Shown here: in pieces, positions 54,406-63,692 of the stretch
How the letters are laid out: each line of letters starts with the position of its first letter
Position numbering within the stretch: position 1 is the stretch's first letter
NCBI RefSeq assembly: GCF_001458195.1
Contig: NZ_CYPU01000071.1
Span: 62,001-126,000 of the forward strand
DNA length: 64,000 nt
Reading direction: 5' to 3'
DNA from: Ruegeria atlantica
GTDB taxonomy: Bacteria > Pseudomonadota > Alphaproteobacteria > Rhodobacterales > Rhodobacteraceae
Position numbers and translations under genes: made by a program
Notes under the pieces: generated by a model
Database searches by the model: none
Seen by the model: the letters and a program-made list of their open reading frames with translations, nothing else
What the model was told of the DNA's origin: nothing

Positions 54406-55017
54406 ATGCACCCCAATCCAGCCTTCCGCGCAGAACAGACCGAGCGCCACGTTACCTTTGCGCGTGACCGCGCGTTCGGGGTTCTTGCGGTGTCGACGGA
54501 TGAAGCGCCGTTGATTAGCCACGTGCCGTTTCTGCTGTCTGAGGATGGCGCGCTGGCCGAGCTGCATCTTGTCAGATCCAACCCGATCGTCCGCATGCTG
54601 AAAGAGCCTAAACCGGCGAGAATCGCCGTCACTGGACCAGACGGATATGTATCTCCGGATTGGTACGGGATCGCCGATCAGGTTCCGACATGGAACTATG
54701 TCGCTGTGCATCTGATCGGTCAGTTAGAACAGCGGCCGCAAGAAGAGTTGCTGAACCTGTTGGATCGCCAGTCCGCCTTTTATGAGGCACGCTTGCTGCC
54801 CAAACCGCCTTGGACTACCGGCAAGATGAGCAAGGACGCGTTGGATAAGATGATGCGCATGATCGTGCCGTTTCAGTTTCGCATTGACGACATTCAAGGC
54901 ACCTGGAAGCTAAACCAGAACAAGCCCGATGCAGCCCGCCTGAGCGCGTCAGAACATATCGCAAACGACGGGATCGGGTCCGAGCTTGATGCTCTGCTAA
55001 AGTTGATGAGAGGGTGA
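54406..55017 (+). CDS. PaiB-like FMN-binding protein
   Basis: A 203-residue protein of the PaiB family, annotated as FMN-binding negative transcriptional regulators. MHPNPAFRAEQTERHVTFARDRAFGVL, LHLVRSNPIVRMLKEP, GYVSPDWYGIADQVPTWNYVAVHLIG and MMRMIVPFQFRIDDIQGTWKLNQNK are diagnostic. GCAGGAGG precedes Met 54406. It is divergent from the FMN-riboswitch-ribH unit, 58 bp from the riboswitch 5' end. Confidence 0.9.
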   Translation: MHPNPAFRAEQTERHVTFARDRAFGVLAVSTDEAPLISHVPFLLSEDGALAELHLVRSNPIVRMLKEPKPARIAVTGPDGYVSPDWYGIADQVPTWNYVAVHLIGQLEQRPQEELLNLLDRQSAFYEARLLPKPPWTTGKMSKDALDKMMRMIVPFQFRIDDIQGTWKLNQNKPDAARLSASEHIANDGIGSELDALLKLMRG

Positions 55018-55091
55018 GGTTGGCGCACCAATTGATGGGTTTTGTTTTGCATTGGGTGATGTAGAGTTCCGGCAATTCAGGGAGATCTCTT

Positions 55092-55700
55092 ATGAAACTC
55101 TATTTCAGTCCCACTTCGCCCTATGTCCGTAAGGTTATGGTTTTGTTGCATGAAACAGACCAGTTGCAGGATGTCGAACTGCTGAACGTTTCGACAACGC
55201 CAATGTCCCCGGCCGAGCCGCTATTGGCCAAGGCTCCGCTGACAAAGGTGCCCGCGTTAGAGCGCCCAAATGGACCGACCCTGTTCGACAGCCGTGTTAT
55301 CTGTGCGTTTCTGGACGCGCGCGGGCAGGCCGGTCTTTATAAGGACGGTGCCCGGCATTGGGATGTGCTGACGCTTGAGGCGCTGGCGGATGGTATTCTG
55401 GATGCGGCGTTGCTGATCACCTATGAGGCTCGAATGCGGCCCGAAGACAAGCAATGGGAGGGCTGGGCTGATGCGCAATGGGACAAGATAGAACGCGCTT
55501 GCGCCGCGTTGAACCAGCGGTGGATGGCGCATCTGTCCGGACCGTTGGATATGGGGCAGGTCGCAGTGGCCTGCGCGCTGGGCTACGTCGATTTCCGCCA
55601 CGATGCGCGCGGGTGGCGCAAGGGAAATGACGCGCTGGCTGCTTGGTACGAGAAGTTCGCCGAGCGTCCCAGCATGGTCGCAACGCAACCGCCGGCCTGA
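55092..55700 (+). CDS. Glutathione S-transferase family protein
   Basis: A 202-residue GST with an N-terminal thioredoxin-fold domain (MKLYFSPTSPYVRKVMVLLHE, PLTKVPALERPNGPTLFDSRVI with the Pro and Glu/Asp-Ser glutathione motif) and a helical C-terminal domain. The Ser of TSPYVRK may activate glutathione. The substrate is unknown. GGGAGA lies upstream of the ATG. Confidence 0.87.
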   Translation: MKLYFSPTSPYVRKVMVLLHETDQLQDVELLNVSTTPMSPAEPLLAKAPLTKVPALERPNGPTLFDSRVICAFLDARGQAGLYKDGARHWDVLTLEALADGILDAALLITYEARMRPEDKQWEGWADAQWDKIERACAALNQRWMAHLSGPLDMGQVAVACALGYVDFRHDARGWRKGNDALAAWYEKFAERPSMVATQPPA

Positions 55701-55752
55701 TCGGGGATCAATGCGCTGGTCGCTCTGACGGCAGAACGACCAGCGACAGACA

Positions 55753-56172
55753 TCATTCGTTGAACGTCGCCAGATAGGCCGCGATGTCATCGCCGCCCTT
55801 TTTCAGTTTAACGCTCATGTTTGGGCGCGCGGTTTCGTCATCCAGATATTCCTGGATAAATGCGATCGGGTTATTGGAATACGTGGCGATATTCTCTTGT
55901 GTCCAGACCAGCCCTTTCTGACCGGCGCGGATTATGTCGTCGGTGAACATTCCGATGGGCAAACGTTCGCTTCCGTTCAGGTAATCTGACTCGGTTCCTG
56001 CGACGCGACCGACGACGCCGTAAAGATTCGGGCCAGTGATGCCGCCTTTGACCAGAACTTGGCCATCTTTGATGATTGCGTGGCAAGAAGAGCAGCGATT
56101 GTAGAGTTTTTCGCCTTTCGCCGGATCACCGGGCGCTATCGCCTGAAAGGACACGGTCAGTGCGAGGATCAT
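55753..56172 (-). CDS. Periplasmic c-type cytochrome (c2/c551-like)
   Basis: A 139-residue cytochrome. Heme site RCSSCHAIIKDG, class I features TGPNLYGVVGRVAGTESDY and IQEYLDDETARPNMSVKL with the axial Met. The N-terminus MILALTVSFQAIA is a signal peptide without the usual basic residues, so translation may start further upstream. It likely carries electrons in respiration. It is monocistronic, followed upstream by a 210-bp AT-rich gap. Confidence 0.85.
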   Translation of the reverse strand: MILALTVSFQAIAPGDPAKGEKLYNRCSSCHAIIKDGQVLVKGGITGPNLYGVVGRVAGTESDYLNGSERLPIGMFTDDIIRAGQKGLVWTQENIATYSNNPIAFIQEYLDDETARPNMSVKLKKGGDDIAAYLATFNE

Positions 56173-56382
56173 GGTTGGTGCAAAGAGCTTTGATATGAGA
56201 GAAGTCCTGCAGAGATTGGGATTTCCCGCATTTCGATCATTTGCGTCTAAAGTTCAATCGAAATCAAACATGACTAAGCCTTTGTAAAATATATATTTTT
56301 AACTCAGATTTTCTACACCTATATGCCCTGCAGAAGCGGCGCGTCTTGCTATGTCGGGTGTCACCGTGAATTCGAGCTTAAG

Positions 56383-56916
56383 TCAAAGGTATCGGTACAT
56401 ATAGGTCGTCGCGTGACGGGATTTTCCGTGCGGGTCGAATGCGAAATCGGGGATGACACCTGCCGGTTTGAACCCGACAGACCTGTAAAGGGATTCCGAG
56501 ACGTCTCCGGTGCGCGTGTCTAGTGTGATGAGTGTCTTCCCGGCTTCTTGTGCGGATTTCAGGGCCTCTTGCATCAGGGCCTTGCCCAAACCGCGACGCC
56601 TGGCATCAGGGTGAACGATCATCTTCGAGATTTCTGCCCGGTGGGGCTGATTTGGGGGCATGGCAAGCAACAGCTGGACCGAACCGATCATGCGACGCTG
56701 ATAATATGCGCCAAACAAGTGCCGCTCGCCTGTTTCGATGGCGGGTTTGACGTCATCCGTCCAGAACCGCGCGGCGCTGTCATGGTCGAGCGGCATCATG
56801 AAGCTGATCGCGGCACCATCGGCAACGCTGTCAACAAGCGTGCGGCATAGATCTGTCAGATTGTTGTCGATATCCGTCGGGGTAAGGCGGAAGACGTTGG
56901 GTGTCTGAACGGTCAT
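56383..56916 (-). CDS. GNAT-family N-acetyltransferase
   Basis: A 177-residue GNAT protein. The acetyl-CoA site is in KMIVHPDARRRGLGKALMQEAL, preceded by RMIGSVQLLLAM and followed by LDTRTGDVSESLYRSVGF. The acceptor substrate is unknown. It overlaps the XRE-cupin regulator by ATGA (56913-56916) and is the second gene of that two-gene unit. Confidence 0.88.
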   Translation of the reverse strand: MTVQTPNVFRLTPTDIDNNLTDLCRTLVDSVADGAAISFMMPLDHDSAARFWTDDVKPAIETGERHLFGAYYQRRMIGSVQLLLAMPPNQPHRAEISKMIVHPDARRRGLGKALMQEALKSAQEAGKTLITLDTRTGDVSESLYRSVGFKPAGVIPDFAFDPHGKSRHATTYMYRYL

Positions 56917-57461
56917 GACAATGCGATCACGTAAGTGCAGGGACTATGGGTCGTTTCAAATACGGTTTCGCCAAATAAAATATACCGCAGGCAATCCCCT
57001 TGCCGAAGGTCATAAGCTTTCCTCTCGACCGTGATTTCGATCTGCCCGGACAAGACATACAGGTGATGCTCTTGCCCAGGAACTGCGGGTGCATCATAGG
57101 CGATGCGCTGCCGCGCGGTCAGGGTTCCTTCGATCAATTCAACCGAAAGGTGCCCACTGGGCGGCGAAACGCTGCGACGTTGAAACGCGCGCCCACGATC
57201 CGTCCAGAACGGCTGGTCGTGCCGCCGGACGATCGGTTGGAAACATTGCTCCAACGGGGTAAGTAGCTGAGAGATCGGTACTGCATAAACCGTTGCCAGA
57301 CGGCTTAGCGTCTCGGCGGTCGGGCTGACTTCGTTTTTCTCGATCCGCGACAGGGTGGCGCGACTTAGACCGGTTCTTCCAGCCAAAGTATCGAGGGTCA
57401 TGCCGTGCTGCTCTCGCAATCCACGCAAATGCGTGGCCAGTTTGTCAGAGATGGCTTCCAT
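56913..57461 (-). CDS. XRE-family regulator with C-terminal cupin
   Basis: A 182-residue regulator from Met 57461 (MEAISDKLATHLRGLREQHG). The HTH is at residues about 8-60 (MTLDTLAGRTGLSRATLSRIEKNEVSPTAETLSRLA). The cupin domain is at about 100-180 (PGQEHHLYVLSGQIEITV, LRQGDCLRYILFG). Upstream of this start lies a 26-bp palindrome that would be inside the coding region if the longer frame (to 57509) were used. It probably regulates itself and the GNAT gene. Confidence 0.87.
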   Translation of the reverse strand: MEAISDKLATHLRGLREQHGMTLDTLAGRTGLSRATLSRIEKNEVSPTAETLSRLATVYAVPISQLLTPLEQCFQPIVRRHDQPFWTDRGRAFQRRSVSPPSGHLSVELIEGTLTARQRIAYDAPAVPGQEHHLYVLSGQIEITVERKAYDLRQGDCLRYILFGETVFETTHSPCTYVIALS

Positions 57462-57470
57462 GGAATTTCT

Positions 57471-57496
57471 CATATACGGAAATATTCCCGAATATG
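57471..57496. promoter_or_regulatory. 26-bp palindrome, candidate XRE operator
   Basis: The two halves CATATACGGAAAT and ATTCCCGAATATG are reverse complements at 22 of 26 positions counted over the full site. It sits 10 bp upstream of the chosen start of the XRE-cupin gene, so binding would block its ribosome-binding region or promoter. Confidence 0.6.
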
Positions 57497-57824
57497 ACGA
57501 AAAGTTCAAGATGGGCGGATCGGCATTCTGTAAAACCTTTTGGGGCTGGGTCGGTTCTGCACCGTTCTACCCCGCCGAAGCGAATCGAATCACATTTGGA
57601 AAAGCCGGAGGACCGGAGTGTTTTTGCCAAAAAACAGGTCCGTATCTTGAAACTTTCGCCCCTCGTTGTGACATGAATGCCCTGTTGTGGCGCACTGCGC
57701 GCCTATGACCGCTGGACGAACCGAATTCTCCCGGATAGATAGCCGCGATGAGACGCCGCTTTGATGCGGTGCTGATGCATGTTTGCTCGGGTTACCCCCG
57801 GGCGCCGGAATCGGAGAAAACCTC

Positions 57825-58409
57825 GTGTCCCACGCAGAAGACCACGAAGGCACCCGCAGAGATTTCCTCTACTACGTCGCAGGCGGCGCAGGTGTCGTCG
57901 CGACGGGTGCAGCCGTATGGCCCCTGATCAATCAAATGAACCCATCGGCAGACGTTCAGGCGCTGTCCTCGATCCGCGTGGATGTGAGCGGCGTTGAGCC
58001 AGGTACGCAGCTGACCGTGAAATGGCTAGGTAAACCTGTGTTTGTCCGCCACCGCACAGGTGCCGAAATTCAAGAAGCGCAGGAACAGGACGCCGAAGGC
58101 GTTGACGCGCTGCCTGATCCGCTGGCCCGCAACTTCAACCTGAACGCGGATGCTCCGGCAACCGATGCCAACCGCGTGATGCCGTCGCCCGAGGGCGAAG
58201 CGCCGGGCGCGTGGATTGTTCAGATGGGCGTATGTACACACCTTGGCTGTGTGCCGCTGGGCGATGCCGGCGACTTTGGCGGCTGGTTTTGTCCCTGCCA
58301 CGGATCGCACTATGATCTGGCCGGACGTATTCGCAAAGGCCCCGCACCTGAAAACCTGCCCGTTCCGCCCGCAGAGTGGACGGACGCCAGCACCATCAAA
58401 CTCGGCTAA
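57825..58409 (+). CDS. petA: Ubiquinol-cytochrome c reductase Rieske iron-sulfur subunit
   Basis: A 194-residue Rieske protein starting at GTG 57825 ([20 protein letters not shown]) with GGAG upstream. The twin-Arg [24 protein letters not shown] is an uncleaved TM/Tat anchor. The 2Fe-2S ligands are in [10 protein letters not shown] and CPCHGSHYD. First gene of petABC, complex III. Confidence 0.96.
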   Translation: MSHAEDHEGTRRDFLYYVAGGAGVVATGAAVWPLINQMNPSADVQALSSIRVDVSGVEPGTQLTVKWLGKPVFVRHRTGAEIQEAQEQDAEGVDALPDPLARNFNLNADAPATDANRVMPSPEGEAPGAWIVQMGVCTHLGCVPLGDAGDFGGWFCPCHGSHYDLAGRIRKGPAPENLPVPPAEWTDASTIKLG

Positions 58410-58424
58410 GGGAGACCCAAACTT

Positions 58425-59756
58425 ATGTCCGGAATTCCCCACGATCATTACGAGCCGAAGACAAACGGCGAGAAGTGGCTAAACAGCCGCCTGCCCATCG
58501 TCGGTCTGTTATATGACACCCTCATGATCCCAACACCAAAGAACCTGAACTGGATGTGGATCTGGGGCATCGTTCTTACGTTCTGTCTCGCGTTGCAGAT
58601 TGTCACCGGTATCGTTCTGGTGATGCACTACACCCCGCATGTCGATCTGGCCTTCGCCAGCATTGAACATATCATGCGCAACGTGAATGGCGGCTATATG
58701 CTGCGCTACATTCACATGAACGGCGCGTCGCTGTTCTTTGTTGCGGTTTACATCCACATCTTCCGTGGCCTGTTCTACGGCTCATACAAAGCCCCGCGTG
58801 AGATCACGTGGATCATCGGTATGCTTATCTATCTGATGATGATGGGCACTGCCTTCATGGGCTATGTTCTGCCTTGGGGTCAGATGTCCTTCTGGGGTGC
58901 GACCGTTATCACCGGCCTGTTTGGCGCGATCCCGTTTGTAGGTGAGGCGATCCAGACCTGGCTGCTGGGCGGGCCCGCGGTGGACAATGCCACGCTGAAC
59001 CGCTTCTTCTCGCTGCACTATCTGCTGCCGTTTGTTATCGCGGCTCTGGTCATCGTGCATATCTGGGCCTTCCACACCACCGGCAACAACAACCCCACAG
59101 GTGTTGAAGTTCGCCGCACGTCGAAAGCCGATGCCGAGAAAGACACCCTGCCATTCTGGCCGTACTTCGTGATCAAGGACCTGTTCGCGCTGGCCGTGAT
59201 CCTGGTCGTGTTCTGGGCCATCGTCGGCTACATGCCGAACTATCTGGGCCACCCGGACAACTACATCGAAGCCAACCCGCTGGTCACGCCTGCACACATC
59301 GTGCCCGAATGGTACTTCCTGCCGTTCTACGCGATCTTGCGCGCCTTTACCGGTGAAGTCTGGGTTGTACAATTTGTCAGCTTTATCACCGGTGGCATCG
59401 TTGACGCCAAGTTCTTTGGTGTGATTGCGATGTTCGGTGCGATCCTGGCAATGGCGCTGGCGCCCTGGCTGGACACGTCGACCGTGCGTTCGGGCAAATA
59501 CCGCCCGATGTTCAAATGGTGGTTCTACCTGCTGATCATCGACTTCTTTGCCCTGATGTGGCTGGGTGCGATGCCCGCGGAAGAGCCCTATGCGACCTTC
59601 TCGCTGATCGCGTCCGCCTACTGGTTCGCCTATTTCTTCGTGATCCTGCCGATCCTGGGTGTCATCGAAAAACCGCTGCCACAGCCAGAGACCATCGAAG
59701 AAGACTTCAACGCGCATTATGGCAAGGCTGACGCTGACGCCACGCCGGCCGAGTAA
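58425..59756 (+). CDS. petB: Cytochrome b subunit of the bc1 complex
   Basis: A 443-residue membrane protein with eight TM helices. The heme b His ligands lie in [20 protein letters not shown] and [21 protein letters not shown]. The Qo-site PEWY is in [19 protein letters not shown]. It oxidises ubiquinol and contributes to the proton-motive force. It begins 15 bp after petA. Confidence 0.98.
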   Translation: MSGIPHDHYEPKTNGEKWLNSRLPIVGLLYDTLMIPTPKNLNWMWIWGIVLTFCLALQIVTGIVLVMHYTPHVDLAFASIEHIMRNVNGGYMLRYIHMNGASLFFVAVYIHIFRGLFYGSYKAPREITWIIGMLIYLMMMGTAFMGYVLPWGQMSFWGATVITGLFGAIPFVGEAIQTWLLGGPAVDNATLNRFFSLHYLLPFVIAALVIVHIWAFHTTGNNNPTGVEVRRTSKADAEKDTLPFWPYFVIKDLFALAVILVVFWAIVGYMPNYLGHPDNYIEANPLVTPAHIVPEWYFLPFYAILRAFTGEVWVVQFVSFITGGIVDAKFFGVIAMFGAILAMALAPWLDTSTVRSGKYRPMFKWWFYLLIIDFFALMWLGAMPAEEPYATFSLIASAYWFAYFFVILPILGVIEKPLPQPETIEEDFNAHYGKADADATPAE

Positions 59757-59773
59757 GAAGAGGGACCGGAAAC

Positions 59774-60559
59774 ATGTTCAAGAAACTTGCAATCGGTGCC
59801 GCGTTTGCTTTGGCCCTTACCCCTGCTGCGTCCTTCGCAGCAGGTGGTGGCGAGCAGCACATCGAAGACTTCCACTTCTCGTTTGAAGGCCCCTTTGGCA
59901 CCTGGGATCAAAACCAGCTGCAGCGTGGCCTTCAGATCTATACCGAGGTCTGCGCAGCCTGCCACGGCCTGCGCTATGTACCTCTGCGTGATCTCGAAGC
60001 GCTGGGCTATTCGGAAGAAGAAGTCATCGCCTACTCGGCAGACAACTTCGAAGTGTTCGATCCCGAGCTGGACGATTTCCGTCCGGCCATACCGACCGAC
60101 CACTTCCCGGTCAATGACGGTGTTGGCGCACCGGACCTGAGCCTGATGGCCAAGGCCCGCGCCGGTTTCCACGGGCCTTATGGTCTGGGCATCAACCAGT
60201 TATTCAAAGGCATGGGTGGCGCGGAATACATCGCCTCGCTGCTGGACGGCTATACCGGTGAAGAAAAAGAAGAGGCAGGCACCATCCTGTATGAGAACAA
60301 AGCCTTCCCCGGAGGCTGGATCTCGATGGCGCCGCCGCTGTCCGAAGATCAAGTCGAGTTCACCGATGGTCACCCCGCCACGGTTGAAGCCATGTCCGAA
60401 GACATCGCGGCCTTCCTGATGTGGACGGCCGAGCCGAAGATGATGGAGCGCAAATACTCGGGCTTCGTCGGCGTGCTGTTCCTGTCGGTGTTGTCGGTGC
60501 TTCTGTACCTTGTCAACAAGCGCCTGTGGGCAGGTGTGAAAGGCAAGAAACAAGGCTGA
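59774..60559 (+). CDS. petC: Cytochrome c1
   Basis: A 261-residue cytochrome c1. Signal peptide [20 protein letters not shown], heme site [15 protein letters not shown], axial Met probably in [17 protein letters not shown], and a C-terminal TM anchor ([25 protein letters not shown]). It passes electrons from the Rieske centre to soluble cytochrome c. A strong terminator follows. Confidence 0.97.
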   Translation: MFKKLAIGAAFALALTPAASFAAGGGEQHIEDFHFSFEGPFGTWDQNQLQRGLQIYTEVCAACHGLRYVPLRDLEALGYSEEEVIAYSADNFEVFDPELDDFRPAIPTDHFPVNDGVGAPDLSLMAKARAGFHGPYGLGINQLFKGMGGAEYIASLLDGYTGEEKEEAGTILYENKAFPGGWISMAPPLSEDQVEFTDGHPATVEAMSEDIAAFLMWTAEPKMMERKYSGFVGVLFLSVLSVLLYLVNKRLWAGVKGKKQG

Positions 60560-60582
60560 GTTTCACAGCCCCGGAATGTTTG

Positions 60583-60615
60583 AACCCCCGCGCCACCGGC
60601 TGCGGGGGTTTTTTT
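60583..60615 (+). terminator. Terminator after petABC
   Basis: Perfect 9-bp stem AACCCCCGC / GCGGGGGTT (60583-60591, 60602-60610) followed by a T tract. Confidence 0.92.
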
Positions 60616-60640
60616 GTTACAATTGGGTAGGGGGGCCGGA

Positions 60641-61897
60641 TCAGGCTTGTAGCTGCGTGCCGGTGGCGCTTGTGATTGTTGCCTTCACGATTTGCCCTTC
60701 GGGCTGTGGTGCCTCAAAAGCGACCTCGGTGAATTGTTCGGTGCGGCCCATATGCAGGTTTTCCATCAGGATGTGATGAGTTTTGCCGATTTGGGCTTGC
60801 AGATGCTGTGTGACCTGCGCCTCACCGGCCGCGCGCAGGCGGGCGGCGCGGTCCTTGATGATGTTCCCATTCACCTGCTGCGGAATGCGGGCGGCCGGGG
60901 TGCCTTCGCGCTTGGAATAGGGAAAAACGTGTAACCAGGTCAGATCGCAATCTGTCACAAGTTTCAGCGAGTTTTCGAAATGATCATCCGTTTCGGTAGG
61001 GAAGCCAGCGATGATATCGGCGCCAAAGGTCATCTCGGGGCGCAGCTTGCGGGCTTCTTCGGCGAACCGGATGGCGTCATCGCGCAGATGGCGGCGTTTC
61101 ATCCGTTTCAGGATCAGATCGTCGCCATGTTGCAGGGACAGGTGCAGATGCGGCATCAGGCGCGGTTCGGTCGCGATGGCCTGCATCAGGTTCTCATCCA
61201 CTTCGATCGAGTCGATCGAACTGATCCGCAGGCGTGGCAAGTCGGGCACCAGTTTGAGGATACGCATGACCAGATCGCCCAGCTTGGGCTGCGCAGGCAG
61301 GTCGGCGCCCCATGAGGTCAGGTCAACGCCGGTCAGTACGACCTCGTTATAGCCCCGATCCACTAACCGCTTGATCTGATCCACGACAACGCCGGCAGGG
61401 ACGCTGCGCGAGTTCCCGCGGCCATAGGGGATAATGCAGAAAGTGCAGCGATGGTCACAGCCGTTCTGAACCTGAACATAGGCGCGTGAGCGGGTGCCAA
61501 AACCGTCGATCAGGTGGCCTGCGGTTTCGGTGACGGACATGATGTCATCGACCTGCACGGCCTCGGTCTGGCCAATAAAGTCCGCCGCCATGCCTTTCCA
61601 GGTCTCGGGCTGCATTTTTTCGGTATTGCCAATGACCGCGTCGACCTCATCCATTTGGACAAAGGTGTCAGGCTCGGTCTGGGCCGCGCAGCCTGTCACG
61701 ATCAGCCGCGCGTCAGGGTTTTCCCGCCGCAGCTTGCGAATTTCTTGCCGGGCTTTGCGCACCGCTTCTGCCGTGACGGCGCAGGTGTTCACGATCACCG
61801 CGTCAGTGAGCCCGGCTTGCGCTGACAGCTCTTTCATCGCCTCAGTCTCATAGGCGTTCAGGCGGCAGCCCAGGGTGGTGAACTTCGGCGCGCTCAT
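60641..61897 (-). CDS. mtaB: tRNA (N6-threonylcarbamoyladenosine) methylthiotransferase MtaB
   Basis: A 418-residue radical-SAM methylthiotransferase from Met 61897 (MSAPKFTTLGCRLNAYETEAM). The N-terminal UPF0004 domain carries one 4Fe-4S cluster (GCRLN, VNTCAVT, VTGCAAQ). The radical-SAM cluster is CDHRCTFCIIPYGRGNSRS, and a TRAM domain ends the protein. It makes ms2t6A37 in tRNA. The start overlaps the dapF stop as ATGA. Confidence 0.94.
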   Translation of the reverse strand: MSAPKFTTLGCRLNAYETEAMKELSAQAGLTDAVIVNTCAVTAEAVRKARQEIRKLRRENPDARLIVTGCAAQTEPDTFVQMDEVDAVIGNTEKMQPETWKGMAADFIGQTEAVQVDDIMSVTETAGHLIDGFGTRSRAYVQVQNGCDHRCTFCIIPYGRGNSRSVPAGVVVDQIKRLVDRGYNEVVLTGVDLTSWGADLPAQPKLGDLVMRILKLVPDLPRLRISSIDSIEVDENLMQAIATEPRLMPHLHLSLQHGDDLILKRMKRRHLRDDAIRFAEEARKLRPEMTFGADIIAGFPTETDDHFENSLKLVTDCDLTWLHVFPYSKREGTPAARIPQQVNGNIIKDRAARLRAAGEAQVTQHLQAQIGKTHHILMENLHMGRTEQFTEVAFEAPQPEGQIVKATITSATGTQLQA

Positions 61898-62727
61898 TCC
61901 AGTGATTCCAGAAATTCCGGTGTCAACGTGCCCGAGAACACGTGACAAGTGGGCCCGGTCATCCAGACGCCATCGTCGCGCCAGTCGATCCAAATCGTCC
62001 CGCCATCCAGTTCAATTTGCACTTTGCGCTCGGTCAGGCCGCGACGCGCAGCAGCAACGGCTGTGGCGCATGAGGATGATCCCGAAGCTAGGGTGATGCC
62101 CACGCCACGCTCCCACACGCGCATGCGGATGTGGTCCGGTCCAATGATTTGTGCCACTTGGACATTCGTACGCTCAGGATAGAGTGGATGGTGCTCGTAA
62201 CGCGAACCGAACTCGGTCAGAGGGATAGCCTCGGCCTCATCAACAAAAAAGGTGCAATGCGGATTGCCCATCCCGGTGGCCGTCGGAGCCCCCTCAATGG
62301 GCAGTTCCAGCGTGTCGACCTCCTCAGACAACGGAACCTCGTTCCAGTTCAGTTGGGGGTGCCCCATATTGACCGAGGTCAGGCCGTCTCCGGCGTCCTT
62401 TGCGTAAAGAGTGCCGCGTTCGGTCGTCAGTGTCAGGTCGGATCTATCCGATTCCTCCATCAGGAAACGGGCGATGCAACGGGTGGCATTTCCACATGCT
62501 GCCGAGGTAGATCCATCTGAATTGTAGAACACCAGATGCGCGTCCGACCTGCCGTTTTCGATCACGGCAAGCTGATCGAATCCGACCCCGAATTGACGGT
62601 GCCCGATTCCCTGCGCAAGTGCCGGACTAATCCGCGCAGCAGACGCGCGCGCGTCCACAATGACAAAGTCATTGCCCAGCCCGTGCATCTTCATGAAGGG
62701 CAAACCAGTGTTCTGTAATCCTTGCAT
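61894..62727 (-). CDS. dapF: Diaminopimelate epimerase with Cys-to-Ser active-site change
   Basis: A 277-residue DapF from Met 62727 (other in-frame Mets exist up to 62811): KMHGLGNDFVIVDAR, GFDQLAVIE, YNSDGSTSAACGNATRC (Cys78, equivalent to Cys73 of the H. influenzae enzyme), MGNPHCTFFV and WERGVGITLASGSSSCATAV. In the H. influenzae enzyme the last motif is ETQACGSGAC with catalytic Cys217; here that residue is Ser215. It interconverts LL- and meso-DAP for lysine and peptidoglycan synthesis. Upstream partner of mtaB. Confidence 0.9.
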   Translation of the reverse strand: MQGLQNTGLPFMKMHGLGNDFVIVDARASAARISPALAQGIGHRQFGVGFDQLAVIENGRSDAHLVFYNSDGSTSAACGNATRCIARFLMEESDRSDLTLTTERGTLYAKDAGDGLTSVNMGHPQLNWNEVPLSEEVDTLELPIEGAPTATGMGNPHCTFFVDEAEAIPLTEFGSRYEHHPLYPERTNVQVAQIIGPDHIRMRVWERGVGITLASGSSSCATAVAAARRGLTERKVQIELDGGTIWIDWRDDGVWMTGPTCHVFSGTLTPEFLESLE

Positions 62728-62947
62728 GGCGCGCATATAACCCTGCGCCTGAAAGGAATCCACCCTGCGACGCAGATTCCTTAAAAAAGGGGGTTGACCC
62801 CCCAGCGCCACCTGCCTAATTAGGCCGCCTATCGGGTCGCCGGAAACACTGATTACTCTGGCGATACGAGGTGCAAATAAGGTCTTGAACCCGGTCGGGA
62901 AAATGACTTAAAGAGCGCCACGGATCGACAAGATCCAGCAAAAGAGT

Positions 62948-63023
62948 GGGCCGTTAGCTCAGTTGGTAGAGCAACTGACTTTTAATCAGTGGGTCGCAGG
63001 TTCGAATCCTGCACGGCTCACCA
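62948..63023 (+). tRNA. tRNA-Lys (TTT)
   Basis: A 76-nt cloverleaf. Acceptor stem GGGCCGT pairs with ACGGCTC, D arm GCTCAGTTGGTAGAGC, anticodon arm CTGACTTTTAATCAG with anticodon TTT, T arm GCAGGTTCGAATCCTGC, and an encoded CCA. Its 3' half plus 12 nt of flank is duplicated, inverted, at 32456-32514. Confidence 0.97.
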
Positions 63024-63422
63024 CTTTTTTCAAAATATTTTCAATGTGTTATAAGTGTTCCATCTCATGCGGGGCATGCCGGAGTGGGTTGCGGCGTCGG
63101 CTCTAGGGGACTCATAGGGGACACGTGCGCGATTTTTGCTGCCGTATCGGGGCCACTGGTATTCAACGAGTTACTCGGGTCCGGCCCGATCACCACCACT
63201 ATAAAAAGGCTGGGTGCATAACAGCCAATGACGGACTTTGCCCTCATGTTGAGGATGACCCGTTATCCCCACTGACAACCAGCAGAAAGTGGTAAGATGC
63301 TTGTTTCTTTCCATTATTGTGGAAAGGGCGCGGACGCAAACCCCACTATAGGAACAAGAAAAACCATCCCGTTTAAACGGGACGACCCTTGATTTAGGTA
63401 TGGTGAAACAGGATGCAGGCGG
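63024..63422. other. Gene-free stretch after tRNA-Lys
   Basis: About 400 bp with no recognisable gene. It contains a perfect 16-bp palindrome TCCCGTTTAAACGGGA (63367-63382) and a 7-bp hairpin CTTTCCA/TGGAAAG (63307-63326). It lies between the tRNA and an excisionase-like remnant, as expected for decayed integrative-element DNA. Confidence 0.4.
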
Positions 63423-63548
63423 TCATGCGCTTAGAAGTCGGCGCGCATCCCTGAGTTTGCTTTCATCCAGGCGGATAGCTGTACCGATACGCACCCAAAA
63501 ACCATGTTCCTCAGCAGCCGCTCGTAGCGAATCCTTTTGGCACCGCAT
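63423..63548 (-). pseudogene. Excisionase/HTH-like remnant
   Basis: A 41-codon minus-strand frame (MRCQKDSLRAAAEEHGFWVR then IGTAIRLDESKLRDARRLL) resembles the winged-helix end of small excisionase-like DNA-binding proteins. The frame stays open about 30 codons upstream without a better start. Length and family are uncertain. Confidence 0.35.
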
Positions 63549-63692
63549 ATGCGGAACTGAGCAAAATCCGGTCAGCTGGTCACCTTCTGGTCGCGGTCTG
63601 AATTTGGTCAGAAACCCGACAGCACCCCAGCCCTACTTCGACCGGAACACGACCGGCGAGTTCCTGTTGTGCTTGCCGGAGGAGGTGTAGCG

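Noticed and set aside
57421..57436. Perfect palindrome CCACGCAAATGCGTGG
   Set aside because: It lies inside the XRE-cupin coding region and codes for normal helix residues, so it is probably chance rather than an operator.
58782..59717. 311-codon minus-strand frame opposite petB
   Set aside because: It is an antisense shadow of cytochrome b, with charged low-complexity sequence and no family match.
63301..63326. CTTTCCA/TGGAAAG hairpin as terminator
   Set aside because: There is no T tract after it and no gene ends nearby.
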